Assembly: GCA_027924585.1 (NCBI GenBank)
Contig: BSBM01001068.1
Span: forward strand, 2,031,001-2,095,000
DNA length: 64,000 nt
Direction of reading: 5' to 3'
From: Larix kaempferi
Lineage: Eukaryota > Streptophyta > Pinopsida > Pinales > Pinaceae
Shown: positions 1-9,870 of the stretch, in pieces
How the letters are laid out: the number at the start of each line of letters is the position of its first letter
Numbering within the stretch: the stretch's first letter is position 1
Position numbers and translations under genes: made by a program
The notes under the pieces: model-generated
Seen by the model: only the letters and a program-made list of their open reading frames with translations
The model's database searches: none
What the model was told of the DNA's origin: nothing

Positions 1-92
1 TGGTGTTTATTCAAAACTTAGCACTCTTCGACACTTGTGCTTTTTCCTCAAAATTCGCAGCTTTTACCATAGCTGCGGCCTTGGCTCCAATA
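1..92 (-). repeat. Element A 3' LTR, first 92 bp only
   Basis: This stretch matches 33020-33111, the start of the A 5' LTR read on the minus strand. The terminal dinucleotide differs: the LTR starts TATTGGAG here and TGTTGGAG in the 5' copy, a single change in the terminal TG. The rest of the LTR lies before the window. Confidence 0.85.
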
Positions 93-104
93 GGCCCCTA
101 ACAC
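93..104 (-). other. Candidate polypurine tract of element A
   Basis: On the minus strand the bases between the accessory ORF stop and the LTR read GTGTTAGGGGCC. The AGGGG run is a weak purine tract at the position where plus-strand priming is expected. It is short for the family, so the assignment is tentative. Confidence 0.35.
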
Positions 105-2762
105 TCACTTGTGGCTCACCCTCGAGCCACTCGCACTAGCGCGAGGTCGCTTTACTTGCGCATCTGCTTTTGCTTGGGTCTGCGCGAATGCTTTCTTCCA
201 CTGCGCGATAGCATGGTCCAATTCATCAACACATTCCACAGCAGTCTGCACCGTTTCTGCAGTGGCTTCTTCTTTAGTGATGGCATCAATCACCTCTTTA
301 GATTCAGCAATCTCTTTGATTTTTGCCTCGATTTGACCCACGGTATCAGCATACTCATCCATGAATGGCTGAATGCTGTTGGTGAGCTTCTCATCTTCAG
401 TTCTGAGCTTGTGCAGTTGCTGCTGCATTCTGCGCACTTCACCCATTTTCTTCATTTTTGGTAAGCCTGTTAAGGCCTTAGCTTCTTCAGTCAGAACAGT
501 GAGAGACTGTTCTGCGGCTTGCACTTGTTCCAAAAGACCAACTTTAAAAGGGAGCTTCTCAAGCTCCGTCCAAGCTTCCATAGCTTGGTTCATCAGGTTC
601 TCAGCTTCCTGTATTCTGTCTTTCATCTGTGTGGAAGCTCTGCTCAGTGCTTCAAATTGTACCTGCGCATCATCTGTAAACTGCGCGGCAACACGGGATT
701 CTAGCTCCGCGATTTGGGTTCTATGGCCCTCAACCATAGCAACTATTTCATGCTCCAGGGTTTTCACCCTTCCTCCGATAATTTGAACTTTTGCAACCAG
801 AGGGAGGTCTGGTTGAATTTCGCAAGTCGGCAATTCCTGAGCAATCTCATCCACTGCGTTTCTGATGCCGATGTATTGCGCCTCATAAAGTGCGAGTTTC
901 TCGGAGATATTCCGATGGCTTGCCTTCAGCTCTATCTCCTGCGATTTTAGTCGTTGATTTTCCTGAAATGTAGAGAGCTCTCTAGCTCTCAACTCAAGAG
1001 AAACTTTCTCGTGCACTAGCTGTAGAGTCTCTATAGGAATTAGAGACAAATTGATTTCAACGGGCCCAACGGCGCTTACCTGTAGTGCATCTAGCGGATC
1101 TGGAAGTGTCATGCTGGTAGGAGGAATATGCACGACAGTATGCCTTTCTATGAGTTCTTCGACTCGCTCAGCACTTGGAATTTCTTGTGGCGCCTACGAC
1201 GTAGATGCTAGCGCATGGGTCTGTGCAACTCTTCCTGCGAGACCTTTCAATTCTACAAACTGCAAATCTAAAGCACTTCTGATGTGAGCGTGCGCAGTGC
1301 GCAGCTCGCGAAATTGCTCGTGTAGGTACTGGTCGATCCCCGAGGGAATAGCCTCAGCGGGATGCGACACTTTTTGCTTCTTGGTGGCCGGTTCTGTGGA
1401 ACCTTCATCACTTCTTTGCTCCGGGGCTTCCTTGCCCTTATCCTTCTCTTTTGCAACGGCGGTTGGCAGCGCGGATGCGAGATCGGCGGCCTCCCTCCAC
1501 TCATCCGACCAAGACTTGATGGTTTCTTCAACATCCTCGGTATTCATCCTGTAAAGGCCTAGCGCCCATTAATCTGGAATGCCGCAAGGGCGGAGGTAAA
1601 TTTGATGTATGTCGGCAGTAAAAGCCAACTTTCCTTCATATAATGTGGCTGTCTCCTCACTCAGCCTTGGCATTTCTTGGATGGTATCTCTGAGGAGATA
1701 GTAGTATTCACAAAATACAGCGCGATTCATCTTACGCTTCGTGGGATTGGGAGAATCCCAGAGGTTGGTGTAGCGCATGCCGGCAACCTCTCCTGCGCGG
1801 CGCGGAAGGAACTGAGTATTCGGGGGCTCCTTCCACCCAACGAGAGCGCATAAAATTAGAAGCCAAGAAAAATGGAATGATTGGGCTGCATTGTCCTGCA
1901 CATTCAGGCAATCAGCCAAGAAAGAATTCAGCAGGAAGAGAGACCAGTTGTACTGCTCTCCCTCCGCAGCTGCGATGGCGAGCTCCACAACAGCTCCAGT
2001 AACTTCCTTCGGTCGGCACTTTGTGAGAAGTCTGCCTGCAAGCAGACTTCCTGTAAATCGAAGTCCCTCATCTTCTACTGTAGTGAGGTCGTAATCCCGA
2101 CCTCCTCTTGTCAAGTTATACTTCTGCACCAGCTGTGCAGCCAATTTTCTATCCTTGTCCTTTCCCACAAAATGAATATTGGGATCCTTACCAGCCTTCG
2201 ATAGACCGGTGATGCGGTGAATGAAATCAACATTTAGATCAATTGGCCTCCCGAGCCAAAGGTAACCTCCATGAACACATGAAAGCAGCGTCTTAACAAC
2301 TGCATTGACTTCGTTGCTACGCCCAAAGTGCGGTAGCTTCAACAAATTCAACAAACCTGGCTTCTCCAAGTTTGCTGCAAATCCCCTTGGGGTAAATTCA
2401 TCGACCTTTCGGATGGGATCGTGAACTATCGTCAGATATCGATCTGGGGAAAACTGGGGATACGTTTTATAGTCTCCCAGATTGAAATCAGAGAATTTGA
2501 CCAGTGGAAGGTGTCCCAACAGTTGTCCTTCTACCCGCACGCTAGCCGGTAGTGGCGGTAACGGAATGGGATACTTTGCATTCTTCGGGATCTGTACTTC
2601 TGGCGCATCATCTGGACGCGGCGGAATATTGTTCGCCATGGTGGCCAACGGCTCTGGAACAGGTTCTTCTGGCTGTTGCTGAGATGCTCTCGTGCCGGGC
2701 GACTGTCTAGGATCAGTCCATCCAGGGTGTACATAAGTCGAAGCCGTGACTGGAGTAGTCAT
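105..2762 (-). pseudogene. Element A accessory ORF in env-like position, coiled-coil protein, two stops
   Basis: One reading frame runs from ATG at 2762 to the stop at 105, about 885 codons, broken by TAA at 1571-1569 and TAG at 1196-1194. The segments between stops stay in frame: 397, 117 and 342 residues from their own ATGs. The N-terminal 400 residues look globular, with a Pro/Gln-rich start and a GGYLWLG...ITGL segment of the kind seen in plant transposon-associated proteins. A Lys/Glu-rich linker follows, and the last 330 residues are a long Glu/Gln/Lys/Ala coiled coil ending in a basic tail. No transmembrane segment or signal peptide is apparent, so it is env-like only in position. It ends about 12 bp before the 3' LTR. 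A TATAAATA box on the same strand at 24157-24150 would have lain about 250 bp upstream of its ATG before element B inserted. Its biochemical function is unknown. Confidence 0.72.
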
Positions 2763-2840
2763 GCCAAAATCTAAGCCTCGGCGCAGGAATTGACGAACAA
2801 CTTCTTCAGTCGACAGGTTCTCCGTCGTGAACCGATGTAG
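2763..2840 (-). other. Element A leader just upstream of accessory ORF
   Basis: This is the A spacer between the insertion point of B and the ATG at 2762. It is the downstream continuation of 24736-23993. No reading frame or motif is evident. It would be the 3' half of a 5' untranslated leader if the TATA box at 24150 is used. Confidence 0.5.
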
Positions 2841-2845
2841 GGAAC
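2841..2845. repeat. Target site duplication of element B, left (ggaac)
   Basis: GGAAC precedes the TGTTG start of the B 5' LTR and is repeated at 23988-23992 directly after the ATCAACA end of the B 3' LTR. Five bases is the normal Ty3/gypsy duplication and defines both boundaries of B exactly. Confidence 0.93.
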
Positions 2846-3059
2846 TGTTGTTGCAGCAACACCCCTCCCCAAAATTTTGTACATGTTGGGGCCCCTCCTA
2901 TATTTTTTGTAGAAAATTTGCTTGAGAAGCCATCCCAGCCGTCAGCTCTGTTTTCAACATAAAATTTTGCTTCCCTGCTGAACAGCTTGCCGTCAATCCT
3001 TCCATGTTCTCCCCATTGAGCCAAAAGATAACTTAGTTTTTGCCCAAACGTTTTGGGGT

Positions 3060-4285
3060 AATCCAGACATTGTCCCGAAGCGGCGGAAGACAAACGTCCA
3101 ACCTTTCCGAAAGGAGGGCTTAGATTTTCTTTGCCGAAAGCAGCGGAAGCCATTGGGTAAGACCACCCGAAACGGCGGGAGCTTTCGCCCAAACCTTCCG
3201 CAACCACGGAGAAATTCGAGTTGTTCTCTCGAAACGGCGGAATGATTCAACAAAGCCACCCGAAACGGCGGAAGCCATTCGGATAAAATCGCCGAAATAA
3301 CACAAAGGAATTCATCATTGGCTTCCGAAGTAAAAGACTTGGAAAATTTTCAATCGTTGCTTCTGCGGAACGGTTCAAGCTCCGAAACGACTTAGCTCCC
3401 GAAACGGCGGAGCCTTTCACTCAAACCTCCCGCAACCGCGGAAAGGTTCCGGCTTTCCTCCCGAAATGGCGGGACTCATTCGCCTTAGTCTCCCGAAAAG
3501 GACTTAGATTTCCTTCCGAGTAGAAAATGCGGGAACAAAGGACTTAAAGAATTTTTAGTTTCAACCTTCCGCAACGGCGGGGAAATTAAGTGAACCCTCC
3601 CGAAACGGCGGGAGTTTTCGTTGAACCCTTCCGCAACGGCGGGAGCTTTCGTAAAATCCTTCCGCAATGGCGGGGGAATTCAGGGAATCCTTCCGAAACA
3701 GCGGAAGCCGCCGCGATATCTTCCCAAAAGAAACTAAGCGGAAACTTTTGATGAAACCCTTCCGAAACGGCGGAAGCCGTCCCCATAAGTCTCGCGCAGG
3801 AATTCACGATTGCCTTCCGAAACCATGAAAAGGACTTGGAATTTTCTCCAGAAGCTGTCGCGGAGGCCTTCAGCCTTTGCTCCCGAAACGCGGAAGCCTT
3901 CGGGCTACCCTTCCGAAACAGCGGAAGCCAATCGCTTAAAACCGCTCGGCGAAGGTCTCCGAAACAACCCGGGTGAATATGCGGAAAGGTATAAGTTTTG
4001 CTTCCGAAACGGCGGAAGCCATTCCCAAAAGCTTTCCGAAACTAGCGGGAGCCTTCGCCAAACCTTCCCGAAAAATCAACAAGACTTTGAATTTTTTGTT
4101 CGCGGAAGCTTTCGCAAAAGTCTTCCGAAACTACCGGGAGCATTCGCTATATCGTTCCGAAACGGCGGAAGTTTTGGCGTTACCCGTCCGCTACGCGGCG
4201 GTCTCTCGCGGAAGGCTTCGAGCTTCCTTTCCGCAGTAAGCCCCGAAACGTCGGAAGCCTTCATCGAATCCTTCCGCTACGGCGG
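3060..4285 (+). repeat. Array of short palindromic CCGAAACGGCGG motifs in the B 5' LTR
   Basis: About 20 copies of a core close to TTCCGAAACGGCGGAAGCC occur here, spaced roughly 30 to 75 bp apart. Variants include CCGCAACGGCGG, CCGAAACAGCGG and CCGAAACTAGCGG. The outer TTCCG and CGGAA are complementary, so each copy can form a small stem. Intervening sequence is not conserved, so this is not a simple tandem repeat. Apparent ORFs here on both strands (for example 3810-4439) come from the repeated GC-rich composition. The array lies directly upstream of the first TATA box, which fits a regulatory role. Confidence 0.8.
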
Positions 4286-4409
4286 ATACAATTCGCGAAC
4301 TGGCCCCGCGAATGACGGTTGCACGAAAACCGAGACCGTTGACGTGACCGCTACGCACGGCAAATTTAAACCCCGTTTTAACCACGCCACCTACCGAATT
4401 AAAGGCTCA

Positions 4410-4440
4410 CACGTGCCCATTCTATATAAAATACGGTAGG
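4410..4440 (+). promoter_or_regulatory. First promoter of the B 5' LTR: G-box plus TATA box
   Basis: CACGTG at 4410-4415 is followed by TATATAAA at 4423-4430. A 7-bp inverted repeat, CCTACCG (4390-4396) and CGGTAGG (4434-4440), frames both. Spacing suits a start site near 4455-4465, upstream of the LTR gene at 5386. The same sites occur in the 3' LTR at 18560-18580. Confidence 0.6.
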
Positions 4441-5385
4441 GTCTCGACCAATGCACCATTGTTTTTTGAATCGGCCAACGACGTGCGATACCGTGCAAAC
4501 CGCTCCAGCTCACCTCGCGCGTCCGTGCTCGCAGCCACCTCGCTCAATCAATCCCCACGGTGCCAGGTAGGATCTTGACCTTGGTTTTCACTACTGAGTT
4601 GTCTTTTGGGGAAAGCAATGGTTTTAGTGGGATTGTGACGGGCAAAACACCCGTCAAGGGCTATGTTTTGCCCGTCAGGTACAGTAAACGGAGTTTTCAT
4701 TTTTCAAAATTGTCATAGGCCTTCATGAAAAACGTTAATTTTTATTTGCTAGTGGTGGGTGCGGGCGGTTAACCATGCCCCTTTTTTGTTTTAAACCCCG
4801 GGCCGCGCCCCTCGTCTTGGGTGAAGTTGCCGAAGCCCTACGGGCTTTCCATGTCCCGGGCCGATAACTCAGACTCAAAACCCTGGCCCCTTCCATAAGC
4901 CTTAGCCCCTACACACGAGCCGAAACTTAAAGCCACAACCGCCCTAGCACTCCCCGTCAGCATATCCCGGCGCCGTTACCTTCGTCCGGACTAAAGTCTC
5001 CCGTAGTGACTCGGCGAGTGGCCGCGCGTGACGATAGCATCCACAGCCCTCACCGAGTAAACCCGCGTCTTCCCCGCCATCGACCTCTCCAACCGCAGCG
5101 ACAACGAAAGACGTCTCCTTCCGCGAGGCGGAACCGGAAGCCAATTGCTTCCGCGAATCGCCTATCGGTCCGAAAAACCAATAGCTGCCGCAACATAGCT
5201 TATCCCGTACTCGTCTTTTAAGAGCTTCAATGTGTGTCTTATGATTGAAATAATGTTTTGCTTCCTAAATATTTGCTTCATTGATTTTATCTCATTAAAA
5301 CGATGTTGCTCTCTGCTGAAATCATACAACCTGTTGCTCAAGCTCACAATGAATTGTATATGGATGTTATCAGGGATAATTCAAG
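4441..5385 (+). other. Leader of the LTR gene in element B, possible intron
   Basis: No convincing coding sequence is present between the first TATA box and the ATG. A splice-donor-like CAG|GTAGGA lies near 4566 and an acceptor-like TTATCAG|GG lies near 5370, just before the ATG, so an intron of about 0.8 kb is possible. GC-rich Pro/Arg-type sequence (about 4790-5170) gives way to AT-rich sequence before the ATG, as expected near a plant intron 3' end. RNA evidence would be decisive. Confidence 0.4.
4636..4677 (+). repeat. Perfect 13-bp inverted repeat in the B 5' LTR
   Basis: TGACGGGCAAAAC (4636-4648) and GTTTTGCCCGTCA (4665-4677) are exact reverse complements separated by 16 bases. A further CCCGTCA lies in the loop. 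It would fold into a stable hairpin in RNA about 180 nt after the predicted first start site. The 3' LTR copy is also perfect (18786-18827). Confidence 0.85.
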
Positions 5386-8300
5386 ATGCCGAAACCCAGT
5401 AAGAAGAAAGCAAAGATGACAGAAAAGAAACCTGCCCCTCCTAAGATTGAAACCTCGCTCCAGGACACTAGGTGCACTACGGGTGTCCCTCCAGAAATCA
5501 GATGGGGAGACATCTACAGAATGATCGGGGACCAAGAAATCCCAGATATGCTGCTAGAGGAAGCACCAATCTATCTTAACATCAGAGCCTCAGGCATAAC
5601 TAGAGCCGCTACCCGCCCTGAGCTGTTTCCCTGCGCTGAAGTGGTCGGGTGGATACTCCAACATGCAGATGTTGAAGGGAGAGTGATAAATGATAGCGGG
5701 AAAATGGCTATCGCCTCGTTTCAACCCACGTATATTGCGGCAGCCTACAAGTTCCCCCGTGTCCAACAAGCTCTGACTGACGAGTGGTTGGGCCAAATGG
5801 ATAACGTCGAGATGGCTAAGAAACTATTAAGGGGAGGGAAGCATTTGAGGAAGAAGGGAAATGATGAATATGACGTGCAGAACCTGAGGGCCCCTGTCAG
5901 ATTGATCGCTTTAATGCTATGCAGAATATTCGGCATGCCCGATGGCACAGTATACAAGATTCAGTGGGTCCCTATTATTCACTATGTGGCATTTCAGGGG
6001 ACAGTGTTTGACTGGGCCACTATCTTGTCAGATAGCCTGGCCTCAATGATAAGTGCTGCTAAGCCCGGGCTGGCCATGAAGAAGGCTGAATTCTTCATGT
6101 CTTCATACCTAATAGATTGTATCTTGGCCAAGATAGAGTTCCCCGGATTGGGTTGTACATGGGATAGGGCCACAGCCCCGGTCTACATCGCATTCAAGAT
6201 GTTGTGGGCTCAGAATTACAAGCCCAGCTACAAACTCATCTGTGAGGGGTTCATCATGCCCCTATACGAGAAAATGTTGAAGGAGGAACCAAGTTGCCTG
6301 TCACAAAACGCTTTAGAATTCCTTGAGGATTATGGGGACTTCTACTTTTCAGAACAAGGTACCTACTTGAGAATGTTCGGGGGGACTAAGCCCCCATACA
6401 TATTGCCGCAGTATGCCACAGATTATGTGGTGCTCAAGGAAGCAGTCAGACAACTCTTCTTAGATGGGATTGGAGCATTCCTCCACAAGCTACACAAGGC
6501 TTCCTTTCCACCCCTACCTTTCTGCATAGGTGCTTACAAGTTTTCAGGGGTGGCCTCTGCCGACGAATTTATTCAAGAGTTGAAGGCCTTCCATTTCGGT
6601 GAGGTCATCTTCCACAGGAACGACAGGAAGGGTAAAGTGGCCGAGCATTGCAAGGGGAACTATGCTAACTTCGAATACTCCCACTACCCCGATGCCGAGG
6701 AAGAAGCATTCAGAGGCATCAGCAACATGACTGAGCTACGGATCTGTCGCCAAAGTACTGGAGCGAGCTCTAGCTCAACCAAAGCCCAGAAGACCATCCA
6801 GCAAAAGGAGAGAGAAGCCAAGGATGCCCGAGCTCAGGAAGAGCTCAGATTAAGAGAAGAGGCAAGGTTACAAAAGGAAGCCGAGGAAGCAAGAAAGTTA
6901 CAAGACGCTGAAAATGAAAGACTGCAAAAGGAGGCTGAGGAAGCCCAAAAGCAGAAAGAAGCAGAAACTGAGCAAGCTGAAGCAAGGAAGAAGGCGGAGG
7001 AAGAATTGAAGGCAAGAGAAGATACCGAGGTAGGTGGGTCCGGTGTACAAGACATGGAGATAGACACCTCTCAAGCAGGTGGCTCTGGCACCCAAAAGGA
7101 AGGAGCATACCCCGCTCAGGAAGTCCGAACCCCACCCATGGAAGAAGACATAGACATCATAAACCGACCAATTGTCCCATACACTCCATCTGGGAAGCGT
7201 ACGCTGTCCAAATGGAATGAGTTTGTCTATGACAAGAAAAGAAAAACAATGGTCCTCCAATCAGAAGAAAGGATTAAAAGTCCTTTCCATGACGACATAG
7301 TTACTCACCGAGAGGTCGCTGTCATGCAGAACACAGATGCGGATCCCATTGCCATGGCCTCCGCAGTTATAGCGACAGCACAAGCATCATTTGCCAATGT
7401 AGGGGTTATAGTCAAAGAAAATATATTGACAAAGAAAAGAGCACGTACCCTGCAGCAAAACGTGGCTAATGAGCAAGCTCAAAGAGACCTGGCAGTGAAC
7501 AAATACAATTGCTTGTACGCTGAGCATAAGGAGTTGGTAAACAAGTACAGCTACCTGGAAGAGGAAAAGGACCAGCTAGCACTCCAAATAATGATTGCAG
7601 AAGCGGAGAAGAGTGGAGCAGAAGAAAAGTCTTCCCAGCTAGAAGCAGACAAGCAGGCATTAGCTGAGCGTTTAGAGCAAGCGGAAAGCAGAACATTGGA
7701 CATGTCCCCCTTCCACGAGCTGTCATGCAATATACTACAGCAAGTGCATGGCTCTCAAGAGCTAATCACTGATGAGGTATGCAAACTCAAGGCCATGACG
7801 GTTAGGCTAAAGGAGGTTAATGCGGAAGCCCACAGGCTCAAGGCTAAGAATACCCGTGTCAAAGCAAATGTCATAAGTCAGATGGCATGGAGGGAAGGGA
7901 AAGGAGGTTTCCCCCCGCATCTTCCTTTTAAGGCAGTGGAAGATTTTAATGAAGATATAGCCTTGTTGGAGTTTGGCCGGAACTGTGCCAATAAGCTGAT
8001 GGCTAGTGTGCAGAAGACCACAGATAGAATCAACAACCTATACCAAAAGCTCAAAGGAGTCCATGATAACTGCTCATTGAGTTTCCCTCAGACCCTAGAA
8101 GACTTCCCGGGAAAGGAGCAGCGGTTATCTCAACTGAAAGAAGAGCTAGGCGTCCAGATGGAGTATGTGAAAAGCATTGATGTCCTTGCCATGGATGATC
8201 TCCAACATTACATCGGTTCATCAACACTTCACAACCATCTGCTGAAGGAAACATATCAAGTCGCTGAAGCAGAAGTACAAAGCATTAAAATAGAGCTCGG

Positions 8301-8613
8301 GAAGAATGTAACTTCTCAGAAAATCCTGTTTCCTGCTGCAGCAAACATAATCATAAGGGATACAGGTGTGTGGCACAACTACATAGAAGAGGAGGTCAGG
8401 AAAGCTGCAGCAGCAGCAGAAGCATCAGTAGATCCGGCAGCCCCTCTCCCAGCAGCCTCTTCCCCAGCAATGGCAGAAAGTCTGGCCAGTCCCATTCCCC
8501 CTTCCCAATTAGGAGCAGCATCAGCAGGGGATTCGAGGGCCTCTTCCCAGGCAGCATCAGTGACCATCAACTTGGGCGACCCTTTGCCAGAAGAAGCTCA
8601 CGCACAGGAATGA
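5386..8613 (+). CDS. LTR-encoded coiled-coil protein of element B, 1075 aa, intact
   Basis: The frame runs from ATG at 5386 to TGA at 8611-8613 inside the 5' LTR. Residues 1-25 are Lys/Pro-rich and basic. Residues 35-440 look globular and mainly helical, including a PELFP...GRVI...SGK segment (78-106) and a GDFYFS...R...PPYILP segment (317-341). Residues 470-550 are a Glu/Lys/Ala/Arg-rich helix or coiled coil, and 665-780 form a second coiled coil. Residues 790-1000 are again globular, and the C-terminus is Ala/Ser/Pro-rich. No gag, pol, protease or membrane signature is visible. Two blocks align with the LTR-encoded protein of element C (49544-52750), one of them over 26 residues without a gap, so the two are homologous. 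The function is unknown; a structural or nucleic-acid-associated role is a guess from the basic start and coiled coils. It has its own TATA box upstream at 4423. Confidence 0.85.
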   Translation: MPKPSKKKAKMTEKKPAPPKIETSLQDTRCTTGVPPEIRWGDIYRMIGDQEIPDMLLEEAPIYLNIRASGITRAATRPELFPCAEVVGWILQHADVEGRVINDSGKMAIASFQPTYIAAAYKFPRVQQALTDEWLGQMDNVEMAKKLLRGGKHLRKKGNDEYDVQNLRAPVRLIALMLCRIFGMPDGTVYKIQWVPIIHYVAFQGTVFDWATILSDSLASMISAAKPGLAMKKAEFFMSSYLIDCILAKIEFPGLGCTWDRATAPVYIAFKMLWAQNYKPSYKLICEGFIMPLYEKMLKEEPSCLSQNALEFLEDYGDFYFSEQGTYLRMFGGTKPPYILPQYATDYVVLKEAVRQLFLDGIGAFLHKLHKASFPPLPFCIGAYKFSGVASADEFIQELKAFHFGEVIFHRNDRKGKVAEHCKGNYANFEYSHYPDAEEEAFRGISNMTELRICRQSTGASSSSTKAQKTIQQKEREAKDARAQEELRLREEARLQKEAEEARKLQDAENERLQKEAEEAQKQKEAETEQAEARKKAEEELKAREDTEVGGSGVQDMEIDTSQAGGSGTQKEGAYPAQEVRTPPMEEDIDIINRPIVPYTPSGKRTLSKWNEFVYDKKRKTMVLQSEERIKSPFHDDIVTHREVAVMQNTDADPIAMASAVIATAQASFANVGVIVKENILTKKRARTLQQNVANEQAQRDLAVNKYNCLYAEHKELVNKYSYLEEEKDQLALQIMIAEAEKSGAEEKSSQLEADKQALAERLEQAESRTLDMSPFHELSCNILQQVHGSQELITDEVCKLKAMTVRLKEVNAEAHRLKAKNTRVKANVISQMAWREGKGGFPPHLPFKAVEDFNEDIALLEFGRNCANKLMASVQKTTDRINNLYQKLKGVHDNCSLSFPQTLEDFPGKEQRLSQLKEELGVQMEYVKSIDVLAMDDLQHYIGSSTLHNHLLKETYQVAEAEVQSIKIELGKNVTSQKILFPAAANIIIRDTGVWHNYIEEEVRKAAAAAEASVDPAAPLPAASSPAMAESLASPIPPSQLGAASAGDSRASSQAASVTINLGDPLPEEAHAQE

Positions 8614-8858
8614 AGAAGCTGAATTCAGTGAGCCACTCTCTTCAGCCAGACACGTGCCCAGCAGGGAACGCTTTGAGTTTAGCAAATTTTCTGTTATATG
8701 TAAGGCGTAAGCCGTGGGACAGTTGTCCATATTTTTTGTCAAAATATTTTTTGTAAATGAAGTGGCCATTTTTTTTTTGGTGATCGATTATATTAGAAAT
8801 CCCTGTAGATGACAGGTGGGGGAAGGCTAGGTGTCAGCCCAGAGGGCAAATTTGTAAC

Positions 8859-8866
8859 TATAAATA
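8859..8866 (+). promoter_or_regulatory. Second TATA box of the B 5' LTR
   Basis: TATAAATA in the context ACTATAAATAGGAG is a consensus plant TATA box. It lies 246 bp after the LTR gene stop and 0.97 kb before the LTR end, so it is the natural promoter for gag-pol genomic RNA. Purine-rich AGAGA sequence follows, near the expected start site. Confidence 0.72.
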
Positions 8867-8889
8867 GGAGCTAGAAGAGATTAGAGAGG

Positions 8890-9838
8890 GACTTTTTTGC
8901 AGAGAATGAAAATTTTGGGCAAATGTTATGAGCTATCTTGTATCGGCTCTGTAAATCAAATTTTCTAATAGAAGCCACGGAGATGGACGTTTTGCTTGGA
9001 ATGTTGGGTTGCTTTGTGTTGGATTATTCTAATGACTGCAATTCTGCAATGTGAGATCATTCTGGACTTCTGAATTATTTCTTTGCATTAATGATCTTGC
9101 TCTCATCTACGCATGCGTTCTCTCTATTTTGTGAACAATGAAATGTATTGCAGTGAATTTCTTTGTCTAGATCGAATAGCTAACTGTTCTTTCTTCCGGG
9201 TAATCCATGTGGCTCATTGTTCATGACTTTAAATTGCTCCTTGCAGGGATCTTTAGTTTAATTCCAGCTTCGTTGTATCTAGATTTGTTTCTTTATTCTT
9301 GTTACTTAGATCAAACAATTTTGATTTCTTCTGTCCATAAGTGATAGACACGTTCTGTAAGTTTCATTTTAGATCTGTTTCCTTATCCTTTAGCTTTCCT
9401 CTTTGAGCAATAGACGCGTTCCGGTTTGAATGAGAAGCTATCTTCTCAAGATCCTCGTCCTGCTGTAGCTTTGACCGTGAGAAATAATAGCTATCTGTTC
9501 TTTGCTTACGATATCTGTTGCGGCTGATTGCTCTCCCCTCAAGCGTGTTCCCCTGCAGGGATAGATAGATGTGTACCCGTTTCTAGGTTTAGATTTGTTT
9601 CAATTGCATTTAGATTAAGTATAATTTAGGCATGTGCATCTCATATAAAACACATAAAACTCAAAAGAAAGGTGGATCGGGCCATAACCGGTAGAATCGG
9701 ATTTAAAGTCCAAAACCACGGTTGCCGGAACCGCTAACCGGACGGATTCCCTACACCAAACGGGAGATAGTCTAATTGGGACCGTCTCTCGGGGAGAATC
9801 CCTTTCTGATTGATGCTACGATATCCGAGGCATCAACA
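8890..9838 (+). other. R/U5-like leader at the end of the B 5' LTR
   Basis: This stretch of about 950 bp has no supported coding sequence. Its T-rich tracts and TGCAG-type acceptor-like sites (for example near 9247 and 9558) would allow a leader intron. The last 180 bp are rich in CCGG and CGG motifs and probably structured. It ends CATCAACA immediately before the primer site. Confidence 0.5.
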
Positions 9839-9843
9839 GTTTT

Positions 9844-9861
9844 TGGCGCTAGAAGGAGGGC
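9844..9861 (+). other. Primer binding site of element B
   Basis: TGGCGCTAGAAGGAGGGC begins five bases after the LTR end. TGG complements a tRNA CCA end. The tRNA species cannot be named with confidence; the site is not the tRNA-Asp type used by element C. Confidence 0.7.
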
Positions 9862-9870
9862 CTGAAGTGC

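Larger units (their letters stand above)
2846..9838 (+). repeat. Element B 5' LTR (6993 bp), contains a full protein gene
   Basis: This LTR is repeated at 16996-23987. Its layout is: a GC-rich block with many short palindromic motifs (about 3060-4285), a G-box and TATA box (4410-4430), a 13-bp inverted repeat (4636-4677), a leader (4441-5385), the 1075-codon ORF (5386-8613), a second TATA box (8859-8866) and about 950 bp of R/U5-like sequence ending CATCAACA. At about 7 kb it is exceptionally long for a plant LTR, because a gene of about 3.2 kb and a block of short GC-rich repeats lie inside it. Confidence 0.93.

Noticed and set aside
3810-4439. 209-codon frame and several antisense frames in the B LTR array
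   Set aside because: They arise from the repeated GC-rich palindromic motifs; the same frames appear on both strands and show no domain. The same applies to the copy at 17960-18589.
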